A DNA stretch of 64,000 nt, from assembly GCA_927797885.1 (NCBI GenBank), contig OV696605.1:2765157-2829156 (forward strand). The letters are read 5' to 3'. The DNA comes from Gloeomargaritales cyanobacterium VI4D9 (lineage in GTDB: Bacteria; Cyanobacteriota; Cyanobacteriia; Gloeomargaritales; Gloeomargaritaceae). The first letter of the stretch is position 1. Every line of letters starts with the position of its first letter. The notes under the pieces were generated by a model. It was given only the letters and a program-made list of their open reading frames with translations. It ran no database searches and had not been told where the DNA came from. Position numbers and translations under genes: made by a program. Shown one piece after another: positions 33,906 to 42,701 of the stretch.

Positions 33906-34680
33906 GAGTAACACCAGCAGTAGCCAAGCGGGGCGGAAGAATAAACTGCCGCTCGTTGATAATGGCCTGAGCCTGGTGGGCCAAATCTGCCAGGGAACGG
34001 CACTCGACCGTCAACTGGGGGGTCAAACGTGCCTTGACTAAGGGATTGACCAACAGCCATTTCTGCCGTAAGTGGGTTCCCAACACCTGGAACCCCGCCA
34101 ACAGCACCCGTTCGTACAAATACTGGGGAATCGCCAGATCACAGCAAAACGGCACCGGTTTCCCCCCCCCCTGCCGCCCTAGGGGTTGCTGGATATGCAT
34201 AACCAACGCCGCCTGCAAAGGGTCATAAATCCGCAGGGACAACTCCTGACCGCCGGTGACCCAGCCCTTCACCCGCAGGGTTTGGTGCCAAGGAAACCGG
34301 CAACGGTATTGCCATTGTAATGCGGCAATTTGCGGCGGTTCCGGGGTGGGGGTGATGTGTAATACTAGCCCATCACTCCAGGATTCCCAGGTGCGGCTCG
34401 GTTGCTCCCGCCGACACCGGACTTCCCAAGCTCCCGCTTCCCACCGGCTCCAGGGCATGAGTAGCACCAATCCCTGCCGGTTGAGGGACACCTCCTGCTG
34501 ACGGTACCGTTGTCGCCCAGAACCCGTTGGACAACCCCATTCCACCAGGGCGGTTTTGCTTTCAAGCTCTGTCGTCCGTCCCCACAGCCGATAGACCCCC
34601 GGCACCAGGGGCTTTTCTCCTTGGAGCCAGCAATAGCTCCGGGGAGCATCCTGCCGTTGGAGCAAAAACTGCCATGCCAT
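33892..34680 (-). CDS. Hypothetical protein with a repeat-derived C-terminus
   Basis: 262 residues from the ATG at 34680, whose A is the last base of the upstream TGA (TGATG), so it is coupled to the DHH gene. The N-terminal part (FLLQRQDAPRSYCWLQGEKP and LVPGVYRLWGRT) and the later beta-rich segments suggest two small beta domains; I recognise no family. The last codons (TVF and stop) lie inside family C element copy 3, so the native end may have been cut or replaced when the element inserted. No signal peptide or membrane helix. Role unknown; coupling to the DHH phosphoesterase suggests a shared function. Confidence 0.72.
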   Translation of the reverse strand: MAWQFLLQRQDAPRSYCWLQGEKPLVPGVYRLWGRTTELESKTALVEWGCPTGSGRQRYRQQEVSLNRQGLVLLMPWSRWEAGAWEVRCRREQPSRTWESWSDGLVLHITPTPEPPQIAALQWQYRCRFPWHQTLRVKGWVTGGQELSLRIYDPLQAALVMHIQQPLGRQGGGKPVPFCCDLAIPQYLYERVLLAGFQVLGTHLRQKWLLVNPLVKARLTPQLTVECRSLADLAHQAQAIINERQFILPPRLATAGVTLTVF

Positions 34681-35966
34681 CAGGTGACCTGCACTTGCTT
34701 TTCCGGGCTGATCAACCGCAGGAGTTTTTGTTTGATTTGGGTGTCGTACACCTCCCATTTCAAATTGGCGTAGTTGGGATTGTCATTCAACCCCGCCAAA
34801 AACCCCATGGGAATCTCAAAGCCCCCCGCCTGGGACCGCCCCCCCCCAAAAAACCGCCCCTGGGGGTCATGCCCAAAAGCCTCTTTCAAAAACTCGTCCG
34901 GGTCCAGGGTCAATTTGGTCGTCCGCAGGGAACCAATCACCAACTCCCGCTCCCGGTCCTTGTCGTAAACAATGCCATACACCACCGCCGTATGCACATT
35001 GTCCTCGGTGACCAAAAAATCAGCCGCCTGGGGAATCGCATCCCGGGCATCGTAGCGCAGATAGCCAACCCCCGCCAGGGAAAAATTATTTTGGATCATG
35101 CGATTTTTCAACGCCCGCTCGATCACATCCATCGCCTGTTTACTGCGATTCACCTGGAGAATGGAGCGCAAGAGCTGAGGGTCATAATAACGGCTCAGGT
35201 ACGCCACCGCCAGCAAATCCTCCTCCTGGGCTTGTAGCAGACCATTGGTGTCCGAGCGGATGCCGTGGATCAAAGCGGTCGCACACTTGATGTGTTCCGC
35301 CACATTCCGGTCTAAAACCAGCAATTCCCCCTGGAGATACTGGGTCAAAATCGTCGCCGTCGCCTTAATATTCGGGCGAATATCCACAAAATCCGCCGCA
35401 ATATCCCCCCCCGCATGGTGGTCAATCACCGCCAGCACCGGCAATTCCAGCTGGTGTACCCACTGGGTCAACTGGCTGGTCGCCCCCTGGTTATCCACAA
35501 ACACACACCCCTGGTAACTCTGCCAATCCCGGTCCTTCAGGGTGGAAGCGGGCCAGTTTTGCACCGGCATCCCGGTCAATTTCACCAGGGCAATATTTTC
35601 CTGATGGCTGATGGTACCGGCATACACCAGGTCACAGCGAATGTCATACTGTTGGGCAATCAACAGGTACGCCCAGCCGCAGGAGAGGGCATCCGGGTCC
35701 GGGAAATCCTGCAAAATCACCAGATGCCGTTCCCCCCCATGTTTGGTCAGCAGGCGGTGCAGTTCATCCAAACGGTGGTCGTTAAAACGCCGGGTCCGTT
35801 CCCCGGTTGGGGTCGCCAAGACCATACTGCCCTGATGATTGCCGTTGAGAGCCAGACCATTCGGCGCAGGGGGGCTGTCTTCCACCGCCGCTGTCACCCC
35901 AGCTTCAGGTGGGGGGTTCGATGCGAGGACGGGCGGGTTATGTGGGTCGGTCGGTTCGTTATTCAT
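34680..35966 (-). CDS. DHH/DHHA1 family phosphoesterase
   Basis: 428 residues. A disordered Pro/Asn-rich N-terminus (about 1-60) is followed by the DHH domain with QDFPDPDALSCGWA near 86, the metal-binding VFVDNQGAT near 152 and the DHH motif in VIDHHAGGD near 180. The DHHA1 domain ends with the substrate-binding GGGRSQAGGFEIP near 385. Relatives include NrnA-type nanoRNases, pAp phosphatases and cyclic dinucleotide phosphodiesterases; no GGDEF or PAS domain is present, so a GdpP role is unlikely. First gene of a coupled pair with 33892-34680. Confidence 0.88.
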   Translation of the reverse strand: MNNEPTDPHNPPVLASNPPPEAGVTAAVEDSPPAPNGLALNGNHQGSMVLATPTGERTRRFNDHRLDELHRLLTKHGGERHLVILQDFPDPDALSCGWAYLLIAQQYDIRCDLVYAGTISHQENIALVKLTGMPVQNWPASTLKDRDWQSYQGCVFVDNQGATSQLTQWVHQLELPVLAVIDHHAGGDIAADFVDIRPNIKATATILTQYLQGELLVLDRNVAEHIKCATALIHGIRSDTNGLLQAQEEDLLAVAYLSRYYDPQLLRSILQVNRSKQAMDVIERALKNRMIQNNFSLAGVGYLRYDARDAIPQAADFLVTEDNVHTAVVYGIVYDKDRERELVIGSLRTTKLTLDPDEFLKEAFGHDPQGRFFGGGRSQAGGFEIPMGFLAGLNDNPNYANLKWEVYDTQIKQKLLRLISPEKQVQVT

Positions 35967-36090
35967 ACCAGACCTAACAGAATCGAGAGGGCAATTAACA
36001 TCACATTAACATCCCCTTTCTTATAGTTTACCCTATCCCCCAACCCATGTTTCCCGATCAGGCTTTAATAGGCAAAAATCATAGACACCC

Positions 36091-36294
36091 CTATTCCCGC
36101 CGGGCTGATCGTACCGCCGCCACAAAACACCCCACCCCCGCCGGGGTACTCAGGAGCAAAATCCCCCAGGTCAACGGTGCCCCCAGTTGGGGATGCCCGT
36201 AGCTCAATTCAAACACACAGCCCACGGCGGCAATCGCCAGCACACAGGCACCCAGGAGAAACACGCCACTCAAGGGGGTCAAGGGACTCATCAT
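36091..36294 (-). CDS. Small membrane protein, 67 residues
   Basis: Two hydrophobic helices (about 9-28 and 40-62) separated by FELSYGHPQLGAP, ending in a basic tail. I recall similar proteins of unknown function in cyanobacteria. The start ATGA overlaps the stop of def by four bases, so it is coupled to peptide deformylase. It probably sits in the plasma or thylakoid membrane. Confidence 0.75.
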   Translation of the reverse strand: MMSPLTPLSGVFLLGACVLAIAAVGCVFELSYGHPQLGAPLTWGILLLSTPAGVGCFVAAVRSARRE

Positions 36295-36860
36295 GACCGC
36301 ACCCGCCGCACATCCGCCAGGGAAAACCGATTTTTGCTCAATGCCTGCGCCAGAGCCAGGGGATTTTCCACCCGGTCCACAAACATCACCCCCTGCAAAT
36401 GGTCCATTTCGTGCAAAATCACCCGTGCCGTCAGCCCCGTAAACTCCCGTCGGTGCAATTTGCCCCCCTCATCCTTAAAACTCACCGTCACCTGCGCCGG
36501 CCGCTTCACCGGTAAAAATACCCCCGGAATGCTCAAACACCCCTCTTCCCCCATCTCACAAGCGTCGCTCTGGGCTTCCAGCACCGGATTGATCACAACC
36601 AAAGGCGGCGTGGCGGGATTCTCCGGGTCAATATCCACTACCAACATCTGTTTCAAAATCCCCACCTGGGGAGCGGCCAACCCAATCCCCTGCTGGCTGT
36701 ACATGGTTTTGAGCATTTGCACCACCAAGTCCCGAAATTCCTGATTAATTTGGGTGACCCGCTTGGCCGCCTGGCGCAACACCTTGCTACCCAAAAGTTC
36801 CACTCGGAGGGGCGGCGTTTTTAATTTGGTTTTGCTCACCGCTAGGGTAGAACTGGTCAT
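36291..36860 (-). CDS. def: Peptide deformylase
   Basis: 189 residues with all three family motifs in order: GIGLAAPQVG (about 58-67), EGCLSIPG (about 105-112) and HEMDHL (about 149-154). The cysteine of motif 2 and the two histidines of motif 3 bind the catalytic metal. It removes the N-formyl group from nascent proteins at the ribosome exit. It is followed by the coupled small membrane protein gene and is divergent from the DUF3467-like gene at 36926. Confidence 0.97.
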   Translation of the reverse strand: MTSSTLAVSKTKLKTPPLRVELLGSKVLRQAAKRVTQINQEFRDLVVQMLKTMYSQQGIGLAAPQVGILKQMLVVDIDPENPATPPLVVINPVLEAQSDACEMGEEGCLSIPGVFLPVKRPAQVTVSFKDEGGKLHRREFTGLTARVILHEMDHLQGVMFVDRVENPLALAQALSKNRFSLADVRRVRS

Positions 36861-36925
36861 GGCACCTGATTCGCAAATCCCTTGTCCTAATGTAGCATGG
36901 GGATATTCCCAGTGGCGGGGTAACC

Positions 36926-37252
36926 ATGGCAGAACCCAAACGCACCGTCCGGTTTCAATTTCCCGTAACCCCGGAACGGATACCTCAGTACATTAACATC
37001 ACTTTGGCGAACCATATCAATGACGATGTGGTGCTGGATTTCGGCTTTCTTGACCCCTTTTGTCTGCCCGCCGCCCTGCCGACCAATGGCGCGGAACCCA
37101 GTGGGGTGCTGGTGCAACCGGTGGTGCGGGTCGCCATGAATGCCCGGGTGGCGGAACAACTCTATCAGCAATTGCACAACGTACTGTCAGAACGCCGCCG
37201 CCAACGCCTGCCTGGCGTGAAACATTACCCCCATCAACCCCCTAGCGTCTAA
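36926..37252 (+). CDS. DUF3467-like conserved protein
   Basis: 108 residues. The core (FPVTPERIPQYINITLANH, then VVLDFGFLDPF and VQPVVRVAMN) resembles the small beta-rich DUF3467 family, whose members have no known activity. No signal peptide. It ends nine bases before the OmpR-type regulator gene, so the two are probably co-transcribed. The assignment is moderate. Confidence 0.65.
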   Translation: MAEPKRTVRFQFPVTPERIPQYINITLANHINDDVVLDFGFLDPFCLPAALPTNGAEPSGVLVQPVVRVAMNARVAEQLYQQLHNVLSERRRQRLPGVKHYPHQPPSV

Positions 37253-37261
37253 GCCCTGGGT

Positions 37262-37936
37262 ATGTCCCTGCTGTTGGTGGAAGATGACCGGGACTTGAGC
37301 GAACCCCTCACTGCACTTCTGACCCAACAGGGGTACCAGGTGGAATGGGTCAATGATGGGCAAGTTGCCTATACATTGGCAATACAAAATAAGTATGAAT
37401 TACTGATTTTGGATTGGATGTTACCGGGTTTGGACGGGTTAACGCTCTGTCAGCGGTTGCGACAGCAGGGTTTGGCGACCCCGGTGTTGTTTTTAACTGC
37501 CCGGGACAGTCTCACCGACCGGGTGCAGGGGTTGGATGCGGGGGCGGATGATTATTTGGTCAAGCCCTTTGCGTTTGCGGAATTGGCGGCACGGGTGCGG
37601 GCGTTACTGCGGCGACCTTTGGCGGGCACCACCCCGACCCGTTTGCAGGTGGGCACCCTGGTTTTGGAGCCAGAGCAACGTTTGGCCTATCGGGGAGCGC
37701 GGCAAATTGTTTTATCGGAAAAAGAGACCCAACTTTTGATGCTGTTGATGCAACATCCAGGGCAAATTTTGTCCCATGCTCAGCTTTTGGCGGGGCTATG
37801 GCCGGGGGAATCCCAGGTGGATCGGAATCTTTTGGCGGCGCAGGTGCGGCTGTTGCGGCGAAAATTGGAGTGCCCCCCGGAACCGCCCTTGATTCAGACG
37901 TTGTACGGACGGGGCTACGGGTTGATTCACTCCTAA
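37262..37936 (+). CDS. OmpR/PhoB-family response regulator
   Basis: 224 residues. The receiver domain has the acidic pair ED(D) at 8-10, phospho-acceptor D52 in LILDWMLPG, T in FLTARD near 80 and the conserved lysine in YLVKPF near 102. A winged-helix DNA-binding domain fills 128-224 and ends with the family tail TLYGRGYGL. It should bind DNA after phosphorylation. It resembles RppA/PhoB-like regulators; no histidine kinase gene follows, because a dense repeat cluster starts 6 bp after the stop. A partner kinase may have been separated by these insertions (inference). Confidence 0.94.
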   Translation: MSLLLVEDDRDLSEPLTALLTQQGYQVEWVNDGQVAYTLAIQNKYELLILDWMLPGLDGLTLCQRLRQQGLATPVLFLTARDSLTDRVQGLDAGADDYLVKPFAFAELAARVRALLRRPLAGTTPTRLQVGTLVLEPEQRLAYRGARQIVLSEKETQLLMLLMQHPGQILSHAQLLAGLWPGESQVDRNLLAAQVRLLRRKLECPPEPPLIQTLYGRGYGLIHS

Positions 37937-37941
37937 ACTAA

Positions 37942-38178
37942 GGGCAACTTGTATTAGTTCATGGCATTGAGAATGACCCCTGCATTATTGATAATTGCCA
38001 ACGAGAGAATGGGGCTTCCGAGCCTGCCGTGTATAGTCATTTCAAATAAGTTTGCAACATTCGCTTTCACTTACAAACCCTCTCCTAGAAAGGAATAGAG
38101 CGATTGCAAATACCTAAAAAGTGTCGCATACTAAAACGGAATGACTATAAGTATAAAAATCAATAAACAGAGGTTCCC
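37942..38178. repeat. Family B element interrupted by a G element
   Basis: Left end GGGCAACTTGTATTAGTTC, right end ATAAACAGAGGTTCCC. Removing the G insert restores GCCTGCCGTG-TAAGTATAAA as in other B copies. Confidence 0.85.
38032..38149. repeat. Family G element nested in B, intact
   Basis: 118 bp, perfect ends TATAGTCATT / AATGACTATA. Inserted at a TA of the B core, so TA flanks both sides. Confidence 0.88.
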
Positions 38179-38213
38179 ATTTTACTGTTTTAATCTTTAA
38201 TAGGATTGCTATA
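38179..38213. repeat. Right-end remnant of a family A element
   Basis: Ends TAATAGGATTGCTATA and shares its TATA with the next A element. Confidence 0.55.
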
Positions 38214-38434
38214 GCAGTCCTATTTGATTAACGAAGAGAAATTCCCCAGAACTATAGCTAAGCATACAAAGGTTGACATGATATGGGTCGCTGGGCGTAG
38301 CCCCACATTGGTTTCCCATAGCGAAGCGTGGCGTAGCCATGAATCTTAAGGTGACAACCTTAACCTACCTAGCTATAAATACGGAGGCAGTGCCCCTGCG
38401 ACCCTCTGTTCCATTCTCATTTAGGATTGCTATA
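38210..38434. repeat. Family A element interrupted by an E element
   Basis: Ends TATAGCAGTCCTATTTG and TTTAGGATTGCTATA. Without the E insert it has the short-form length (about 100 bp). Confidence 0.85.
38253..38377. repeat. Family E element nested in A
   Basis: 125 bp, ends TATAGCTAAGCATAC and CCTAGCTATA; inner GGTTGACAT and GTGACAACC pair. Confidence 0.85.
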
Positions 38435-38849
38435 TTACTCGGGTAAAAAAGCAAACCATACCAGGAAAAGCCAAGTCATTGTTTTACCGAAAGGGAAAGA
38501 TATTGTGGATATAGTGATAGGTAAGCCAGGATCAACCAGCGACAAAAAGATTTTTGATGAACGGCAACCAGAATTTGCCCCCAACCAAACGTTTCAAGGA
38601 GATAAGGCGTATCAAGGCGGGCAATCCATGAGAACTCCCCAGAAAAAGCCAAGGAATAAAGAATTAACTAAGGATGCGCAATTGCAGAATAAAGAATTAG
38701 GTTGCCAGCGGATTTTTGTTGAGCATTTAATTCGTTTATTAAAGATATTTAGAGTCGCTCAGGAACGATTTAGATTAAGTCCAGACAAGTACGACCGGAT
38801 AATTATGACCATTGGCGGTCTGGTTCGATTCCGACTGCTCGTGCTCTGA
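38431..38849 (+). pseudogene. IS5-type (DDE_Tnp_4) transposase, C-terminal half
   Basis: About 139 codons match the C-terminal half of IS5/HARBI1-like transposases: GKKANHTRKSQV, IGKPGSTSDKKIF (second catalytic aspartate region), FQGDKAYQG, TPQKKPRN and RIFVEHLIRLLKIF with the catalytic glutamate. The N-terminal half is gone; the frame opens inside the right terminal repeat of the A element at 38210, whose TTG would be the only start. The gene was therefore truncated at the element's edge. Confidence 0.85.
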
Positions 38850-38911
38850 TTGGATAGGATGGTCTCTTCCCCGAAAACAATTATTCTCGGAGATGTCTAT
38901 TGTTTATCATA

Positions 38912-39502
38912 CTACCCAAACGGGGGTGTCCCCATCCCCAAAAGCATCACTTCCTCCCTCGCCGCATACCGCCGCACCGGCCAAGGCCAAAACCGCACCC
39001 ACGCCCGTCCCAAGATCAGCCGTTCATCCAAAAAGCCCCACACATGGGAATCATTGCTGGCATTGCGGTTATCCCCCAACACAAAGACACAACCGGGCGG
39101 CACCACCGCTGGTCCCCAGGTGTATTCCGCCAGGGTTGCCCCGTAGGGTTCCGCCAAGGGTGCCCCATTCACCCACACCCGCCCCTCTTTCACCTCCACC
39201 GTTTCCCCCGGTAGGGCTACCACCCGTTTAATCAGTACATTGTCCGGATTATATCCCAGGCTCACCAACGCCGGAGGCGGGGCAAACACCACAATATCCC
39301 CCCTCTGCCAGTCCCGCCAGTAGTGGGAAATTTTCTCCACCACCAACCGATCCCCCAGTTGTAGGGTGGGCAGCATGGAGCCAGAGGGAATGTACCGGGG
39401 TTCCGCCACTGCCCAGCGAATGACCGCCGCCAGCACCACCGCCAACAGCAGGGTTTGCAGGGTATTGCCCCACCCTGTCGTCCACCCATGCCCAAACTTC
39501 AT
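38912..39502 (-). CDS. lepB: Signal peptidase I
   Basis: 196 residues, single N-terminal membrane anchor at about 16-34. The catalytic serine is in PSGSMLPTL (about residue 42) and the general-base lysine in LIKRVVALPG (about 91). The family box GDNRNASNDSH lies near 142. It cleaves signal peptides of exported proteins at the plasma and thylakoid membranes. It is the last gene of the purC-bamA-lpxC-DUF2470-lepB operon and its ATG shares one base with the upstream TGA (TGATG). Confidence 0.95.
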   Translation of the reverse strand: MKFGHGWTTGWGNTLQTLLLAVVLAAVIRWAVAEPRYIPSGSMLPTLQLGDRLVVEKISHYWRDWQRGDIVVFAPPPALVSLGYNPDNVLIKRVVALPGETVEVKEGRVWVNGAPLAEPYGATLAEYTWGPAVVPPGCVFVLGDNRNASNDSHVWGFLDERLILGRAWVRFWPWPVRRYAAREEVMLLGMGTPPFG

Positions 39503-39885
39503 CAGGGGGTCAATTGGTGCCGTGCCTGTTGCACCAGGTCAACCAAATGGCGGTGAGCATCCTGCGGACCACCCAGGGGGGACTCAAATTCAATCCGAAT
39601 CGCCGTTTGCTCCTCCCCCGCCCAAACCACCAAATCCATCCCCTCGCAGTCAATCGCTTCCATCTGAGCCGCCGTTGCCGTCTGTAACCCCGCCAAGCCC
39701 TGGGCATAGAGCAACACCGCATCGCTGTGGTCTTGGTTCATGTGACGACAAATGCGGGCACTCACCTCAGCGGGAAAATCTTGCTCCGGGGGCAGTTCTG
39801 TACTTTGATCCGGGGATAAGGCTTTTTCAGGCGAGCTGTCGGTCATGGGGATAGCATTTATAATCACTTTGTTATTAACTATCAT
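39502..39885 (-). CDS. DUF2470 family protein
   Basis: 127 residues. After about 40 disordered residues the DUF2470 fold follows, with RICRHMNQDHSDAVLLYAQ and AIDCEGMDLVVW, as in the C-terminal domain of HugZ-type haem-utilisation proteins and the plastid proteins that bind haem to control glutamyl-tRNA reductase. Haem binding is likely by family but no ligand is certain. The first ATG (39885) overlaps the lpxC stop as ATGA; an internal ATG at 39846 is possible. It is coupled to lepB downstream. Confidence 0.85.
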   Translation of the reverse strand: MIVNNKVIINAIPMTDSSPEKALSPDQSTELPPEQDFPAEVSARICRHMNQDHSDAVLLYAQGLAGLQTATAAQMEAIDCEGMDLVVWAGEEQTAIRIEFESPLGGPQDAHRHLVDLVQQARHQLTP

Positions 39886-40688
39886 ACCGTCCTGCTTGGT
39901 GACAGGGACAACTGCGCCGCCAACTGGGTATGCAGGCGATGCCCCGCTTTATACGCCAAAAAATGCCCCCGGGGTAACGCCCCCAACAGCCCCAAATCCC
40001 CCAAAAAATCCAACAACTTGTGGCGCACCGGTTCATCCGCAAACCGCAAAGGGGGATTCAGCCACCCCCGCTCCCGGTCACACACCAGGGCATTCGCCAA
40101 ACTCCCCCCCCGGATCAACCCCTGGGCTTGTAACTGGGCGACCTGATCCGCCAAGCCAAAGGTACGAGCCGGGGCAATGACCGTGCCAAAATCCTCCCGC
40201 CCCGGCACCCAGGTTAACCACTGGCGACCAATTGCCGGGTAATCCGGGAAATCAATCCCATAGGTGAAGGTCAATTCCTCAGCGGGTAGCGCACAGACAA
40301 AACGTTCCCCCTCCTGCACCACCACCGGCTCGGTAATCGCCCCCTGCACCAACGGTTGCCCCGCCCCCCAGCCCCGCAACAACTCCACCCAGGGCAACGC
40401 CGAACCGTCCAGCAGGGGCACTTCCCCCCCCGTCACATGAATCGCCACATCCGGGATGCCCAACCCCGCCAACGCCGCCAACAAGTGCTCTACTGTATAA
40501 ATTTTACGGTTATTTTGTACCAATAATGTACATAAACTACTCGGTTGGACGTGACTGACCAGGGCAGGAGTGGGCTGATCCTCCACATAAAAAACCCGCC
40601 CCCTCCCCGGTGCCAGCCGTTCCAGGGTAACCGTGGTGGTTTGCCCCGTATGTAGCCCTACACCACTCAGGGTCAGCCGTTCCCCCAT
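39882..40688 (-). CDS. lpxC: UDP-3-O-acyl-N-acetylglucosamine deacetylase
   Basis: 268 residues. The start GERLTLSGVGLHTG is diagnostic. Zinc ligands are the histidine in EHLLAALAG (about 68) and the His/Asp of RHKLLDFLGDLGLLG (about 225-229), with the catalytic histidine in GRGHFLAYKAGH-like RGHFLAYKAGH near 245. It carries out the first committed step of lipid A synthesis in the cytosol. In several cyanobacteria lpxC is followed by fabZ-lpxA; here DUF2470 and lepB follow. The start shares one base with the bamA stop (TAATG). Confidence 0.95.
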   Translation of the reverse strand: MGERLTLSGVGLHTGQTTTVTLERLAPGRGRVFYVEDQPTPALVSHVQPSSLCTLLVQNNRKIYTVEHLLAALAGLGIPDVAIHVTGGEVPLLDGSALPWVELLRGWGAGQPLVQGAITEPVVVQEGERFVCALPAEELTFTYGIDFPDYPAIGRQWLTWVPGREDFGTVIAPARTFGLADQVAQLQAQGLIRGGSLANALVCDRERGWLNPPLRFADEPVRHKLLDFLGDLGLLGALPRGHFLAYKAGHRLHTQLAAQLSLSPSRTV

Positions 40689-42691
40689 TAGAACCGTTCA
40701 CCCACCCCAAAGGTAATCTGATTGCCGCCAATGTCATTCCAGCCAAAATCCACCCGCAAATTGCCCAGCAGGGGGGTGACAATCCGCACTCCTACCCCAT
40801 AGCCCAACCCTTGACCTGGTTTTTCCCGAATCCCCCCCGGATCGCCGGGCACCCGCCCCTGACTGCCCAACGTGGTGCCGTAATCCACAAACAGCGCCCC
40901 CCGCACGATGCTAAAGATGGGGAACCGGTACTCCGCCGTTGCCTGGAAGAAACTGCGACCCGTGCCCACTTCCCCTTCACCCCAGCCCCGCACCGAATCC
41001 GCCCCCCCCAAACTAAACGCTTCGTAGGGAGCCATATTGCCCAAAATTGTCCCCGCCTGCACATTGAACGCAAAGACATCGGGCTTATTGCGTTGGAACC
41101 GCAACAATTTGGCTGGGATGTAATAGCTGTAGCCCACCCGGAACCGGCTCTGGGAAATGTTCCCCGACCCCACCGGCAGAGCCTGACTATACCCCGCCCG
41201 GAACAGCCACCCCCGGGTCGGGTCCGCCGGATTGTCCCGCCGGTCGTTGGCGACCCCCACATTCACCTGCAATAGGTCATCAATCCCCGTCGGGCTGGCG
41301 GCGAGTTGGTTGCCAAATTCATCCACCGGCGAAACCCGGTTGCTCGCATCCAAAATGGACACCCGCTGGTAGCTAATCCCCGCCGTGCCCCGCCAATTCC
41401 CCGGAAAGGGGCGGCTAAAGTCAATGATCGCCCCCAACCGGTTGATCCGGGGCGAATCCCCATTGGGCAAATCCACCTCCCGTTGCCCGCCGCTGAAGAT
41501 ATAGGAAAACGCCAACCGATTGAACACGCTCACGGACAAAGAGGTGCGCCCGGGGTCAAACGCCAGCCAGGGGTCCCGGAAATTCACATCAAACAAAATA
41601 TCCCGTTCCCCCCCCTGGATATTGGCGGTCAGGGTTTGGCGGCGACCCCCCAAATTTCGCTCCGTGTAGCCCACCGTCCCAAAAATGCCTGTTGCGGTGC
41701 TGTACCCCGCCCCAAAGTTGATTGACCCCGTGCGGGCTTCGACAATGGTTAAGACAATCACCGCCTTGCGGGGGTCTTCCGCCGGTTCCAGATTCAGCTT
41801 CACATCCTCAAAAATCCCCAGCCCAAACAGGGTTTGCAAATCCGCCTGCGCTTTTTTCTCGTTGAATACATCCCCGGGTCGCTGTTGCAACTCCCGCAGA
41901 ATGATATAGGGCTTGGTTTTCCCCTTCACCTTCTCATCCTTGGCGTTGAGGTACTCGATTTTAATATCCGCAATCACCCCTTCCGCCACCTCCAGGGTCA
42001 CCACCCCATCGGGACCCACCTTGGGACTCCCCACCACCTGCCCCAGGGGATAGTTATTTTTCTTGTACCATTCGTTGAGCCGCTGAATCCCCTGTTGCAA
42101 ACTGCGGAAATTCAACACCTCCCCGTACAGGGGCGTGAACACCTCATCCGCCACCTCCTGGGGCAGAACCTTAATCCCCACCAAATTCACCTGTTTCAAC
42201 ACCGGGTTGGGTTGCACCACAAAGCGAATCCGCACCCCCAGGGGCGTGTCCTCCGGCGTCGCCTGCACATTCTGGAACCAGCCGGTGGCAAACACCGCAT
42301 CAATATCCCGTTGCAGTTGGCTCCGGGTAGTAGTAAACCCAGGACGGGTGCGAATCGCCCCATAGACCGCATCCAGCAACTGCCCGTCCGCCGCCCCTTC
42401 CACCAAAACCTCCGCCACCAATACCCGGGGTTCCGGCTCCGGGGCTGGAGATTCCGGGGGAGTCGCCTGAGCCACCCGCCCCAAGACCGAGGGTTGCGTC
42501 GGGGGAGCGGTCAAGGCTCGTACCATGTCCACCGCCTCCGGGTGCTGGGAAACCCCCACCGTCCGTTCGGGAACCGGGGATGGCATCACTTCTGCCCAAG
42601 CGGCGGGAGTCTGAACCACCGCCATTGTCAAACCCGCCGTCACAACCCAGGAGCGCATAGTCACACCACACATGGAAGGAGCATGAACCAT
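40688..42691 (-). CDS. bamA: Outer membrane assembly protein BamA/Omp85
   Basis: 667 residues from the ATG at 42691, 10 bp after purC; the frame is open to 42730 but would overlap purC, and an ATG at 42658 is a further option. A signal peptide ends near TPAAWA, then a Pro-rich linker. Three POTRA domains span about 80-370 (the first around VAEVLVEG, the second VKQVNLVGIK, the third with LRELQQRPGDVF), the usual cyanobacterial number. A 16-strand barrel follows, with the end motif FGVGERF. It folds beta-barrel proteins into the outer membrane and is related to plastid Toc75. It is coupled to lpxC. Confidence 0.95.
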   Translation of the reverse strand: MVHAPSMCGVTMRSWVVTAGLTMAVVQTPAAWAEVMPSPVPERTVGVSQHPEAVDMVRALTAPPTQPSVLGRVAQATPPESPAPEPEPRVLVAEVLVEGAADGQLLDAVYGAIRTRPGFTTTRSQLQRDIDAVFATGWFQNVQATPEDTPLGVRIRFVVQPNPVLKQVNLVGIKVLPQEVADEVFTPLYGEVLNFRSLQQGIQRLNEWYKKNNYPLGQVVGSPKVGPDGVVTLEVAEGVIADIKIEYLNAKDEKVKGKTKPYIILRELQQRPGDVFNEKKAQADLQTLFGLGIFEDVKLNLEPAEDPRKAVIVLTIVEARTGSINFGAGYSTATGIFGTVGYTERNLGGRRQTLTANIQGGERDILFDVNFRDPWLAFDPGRTSLSVSVFNRLAFSYIFSGGQREVDLPNGDSPRINRLGAIIDFSRPFPGNWRGTAGISYQRVSILDASNRVSPVDEFGNQLAASPTGIDDLLQVNVGVANDRRDNPADPTRGWLFRAGYSQALPVGSGNISQSRFRVGYSYYIPAKLLRFQRNKPDVFAFNVQAGTILGNMAPYEAFSLGGADSVRGWGEGEVGTGRSFFQATAEYRFPIFSIVRGALFVDYGTTLGSQGRVPGDPGGIREKPGQGLGYGVGVRIVTPLLGNLRVDFGWNDIGGNQITFGVGERF

Positions 42692-42701
42692 CGGGAGGGC
42701 A

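Larger units (their letters stand above)
37937..38426. other. Intergenic region: four or five repeats, two nested
   Basis: B (37942-38178) holding G (38032-38149), an A right-end remnant (38179-38213), and A (38210-38434) holding E (38253-38377). Essentially every base belongs to an element. Confidence 0.75.

Noticed and set aside
38815-38840. GGTTCGATTCC, resembling a tRNA T-arm
   Set aside because: It lies inside the transposase fragment (coding LVRFRL) and no anticodon arm or acceptor stem can be formed around it.
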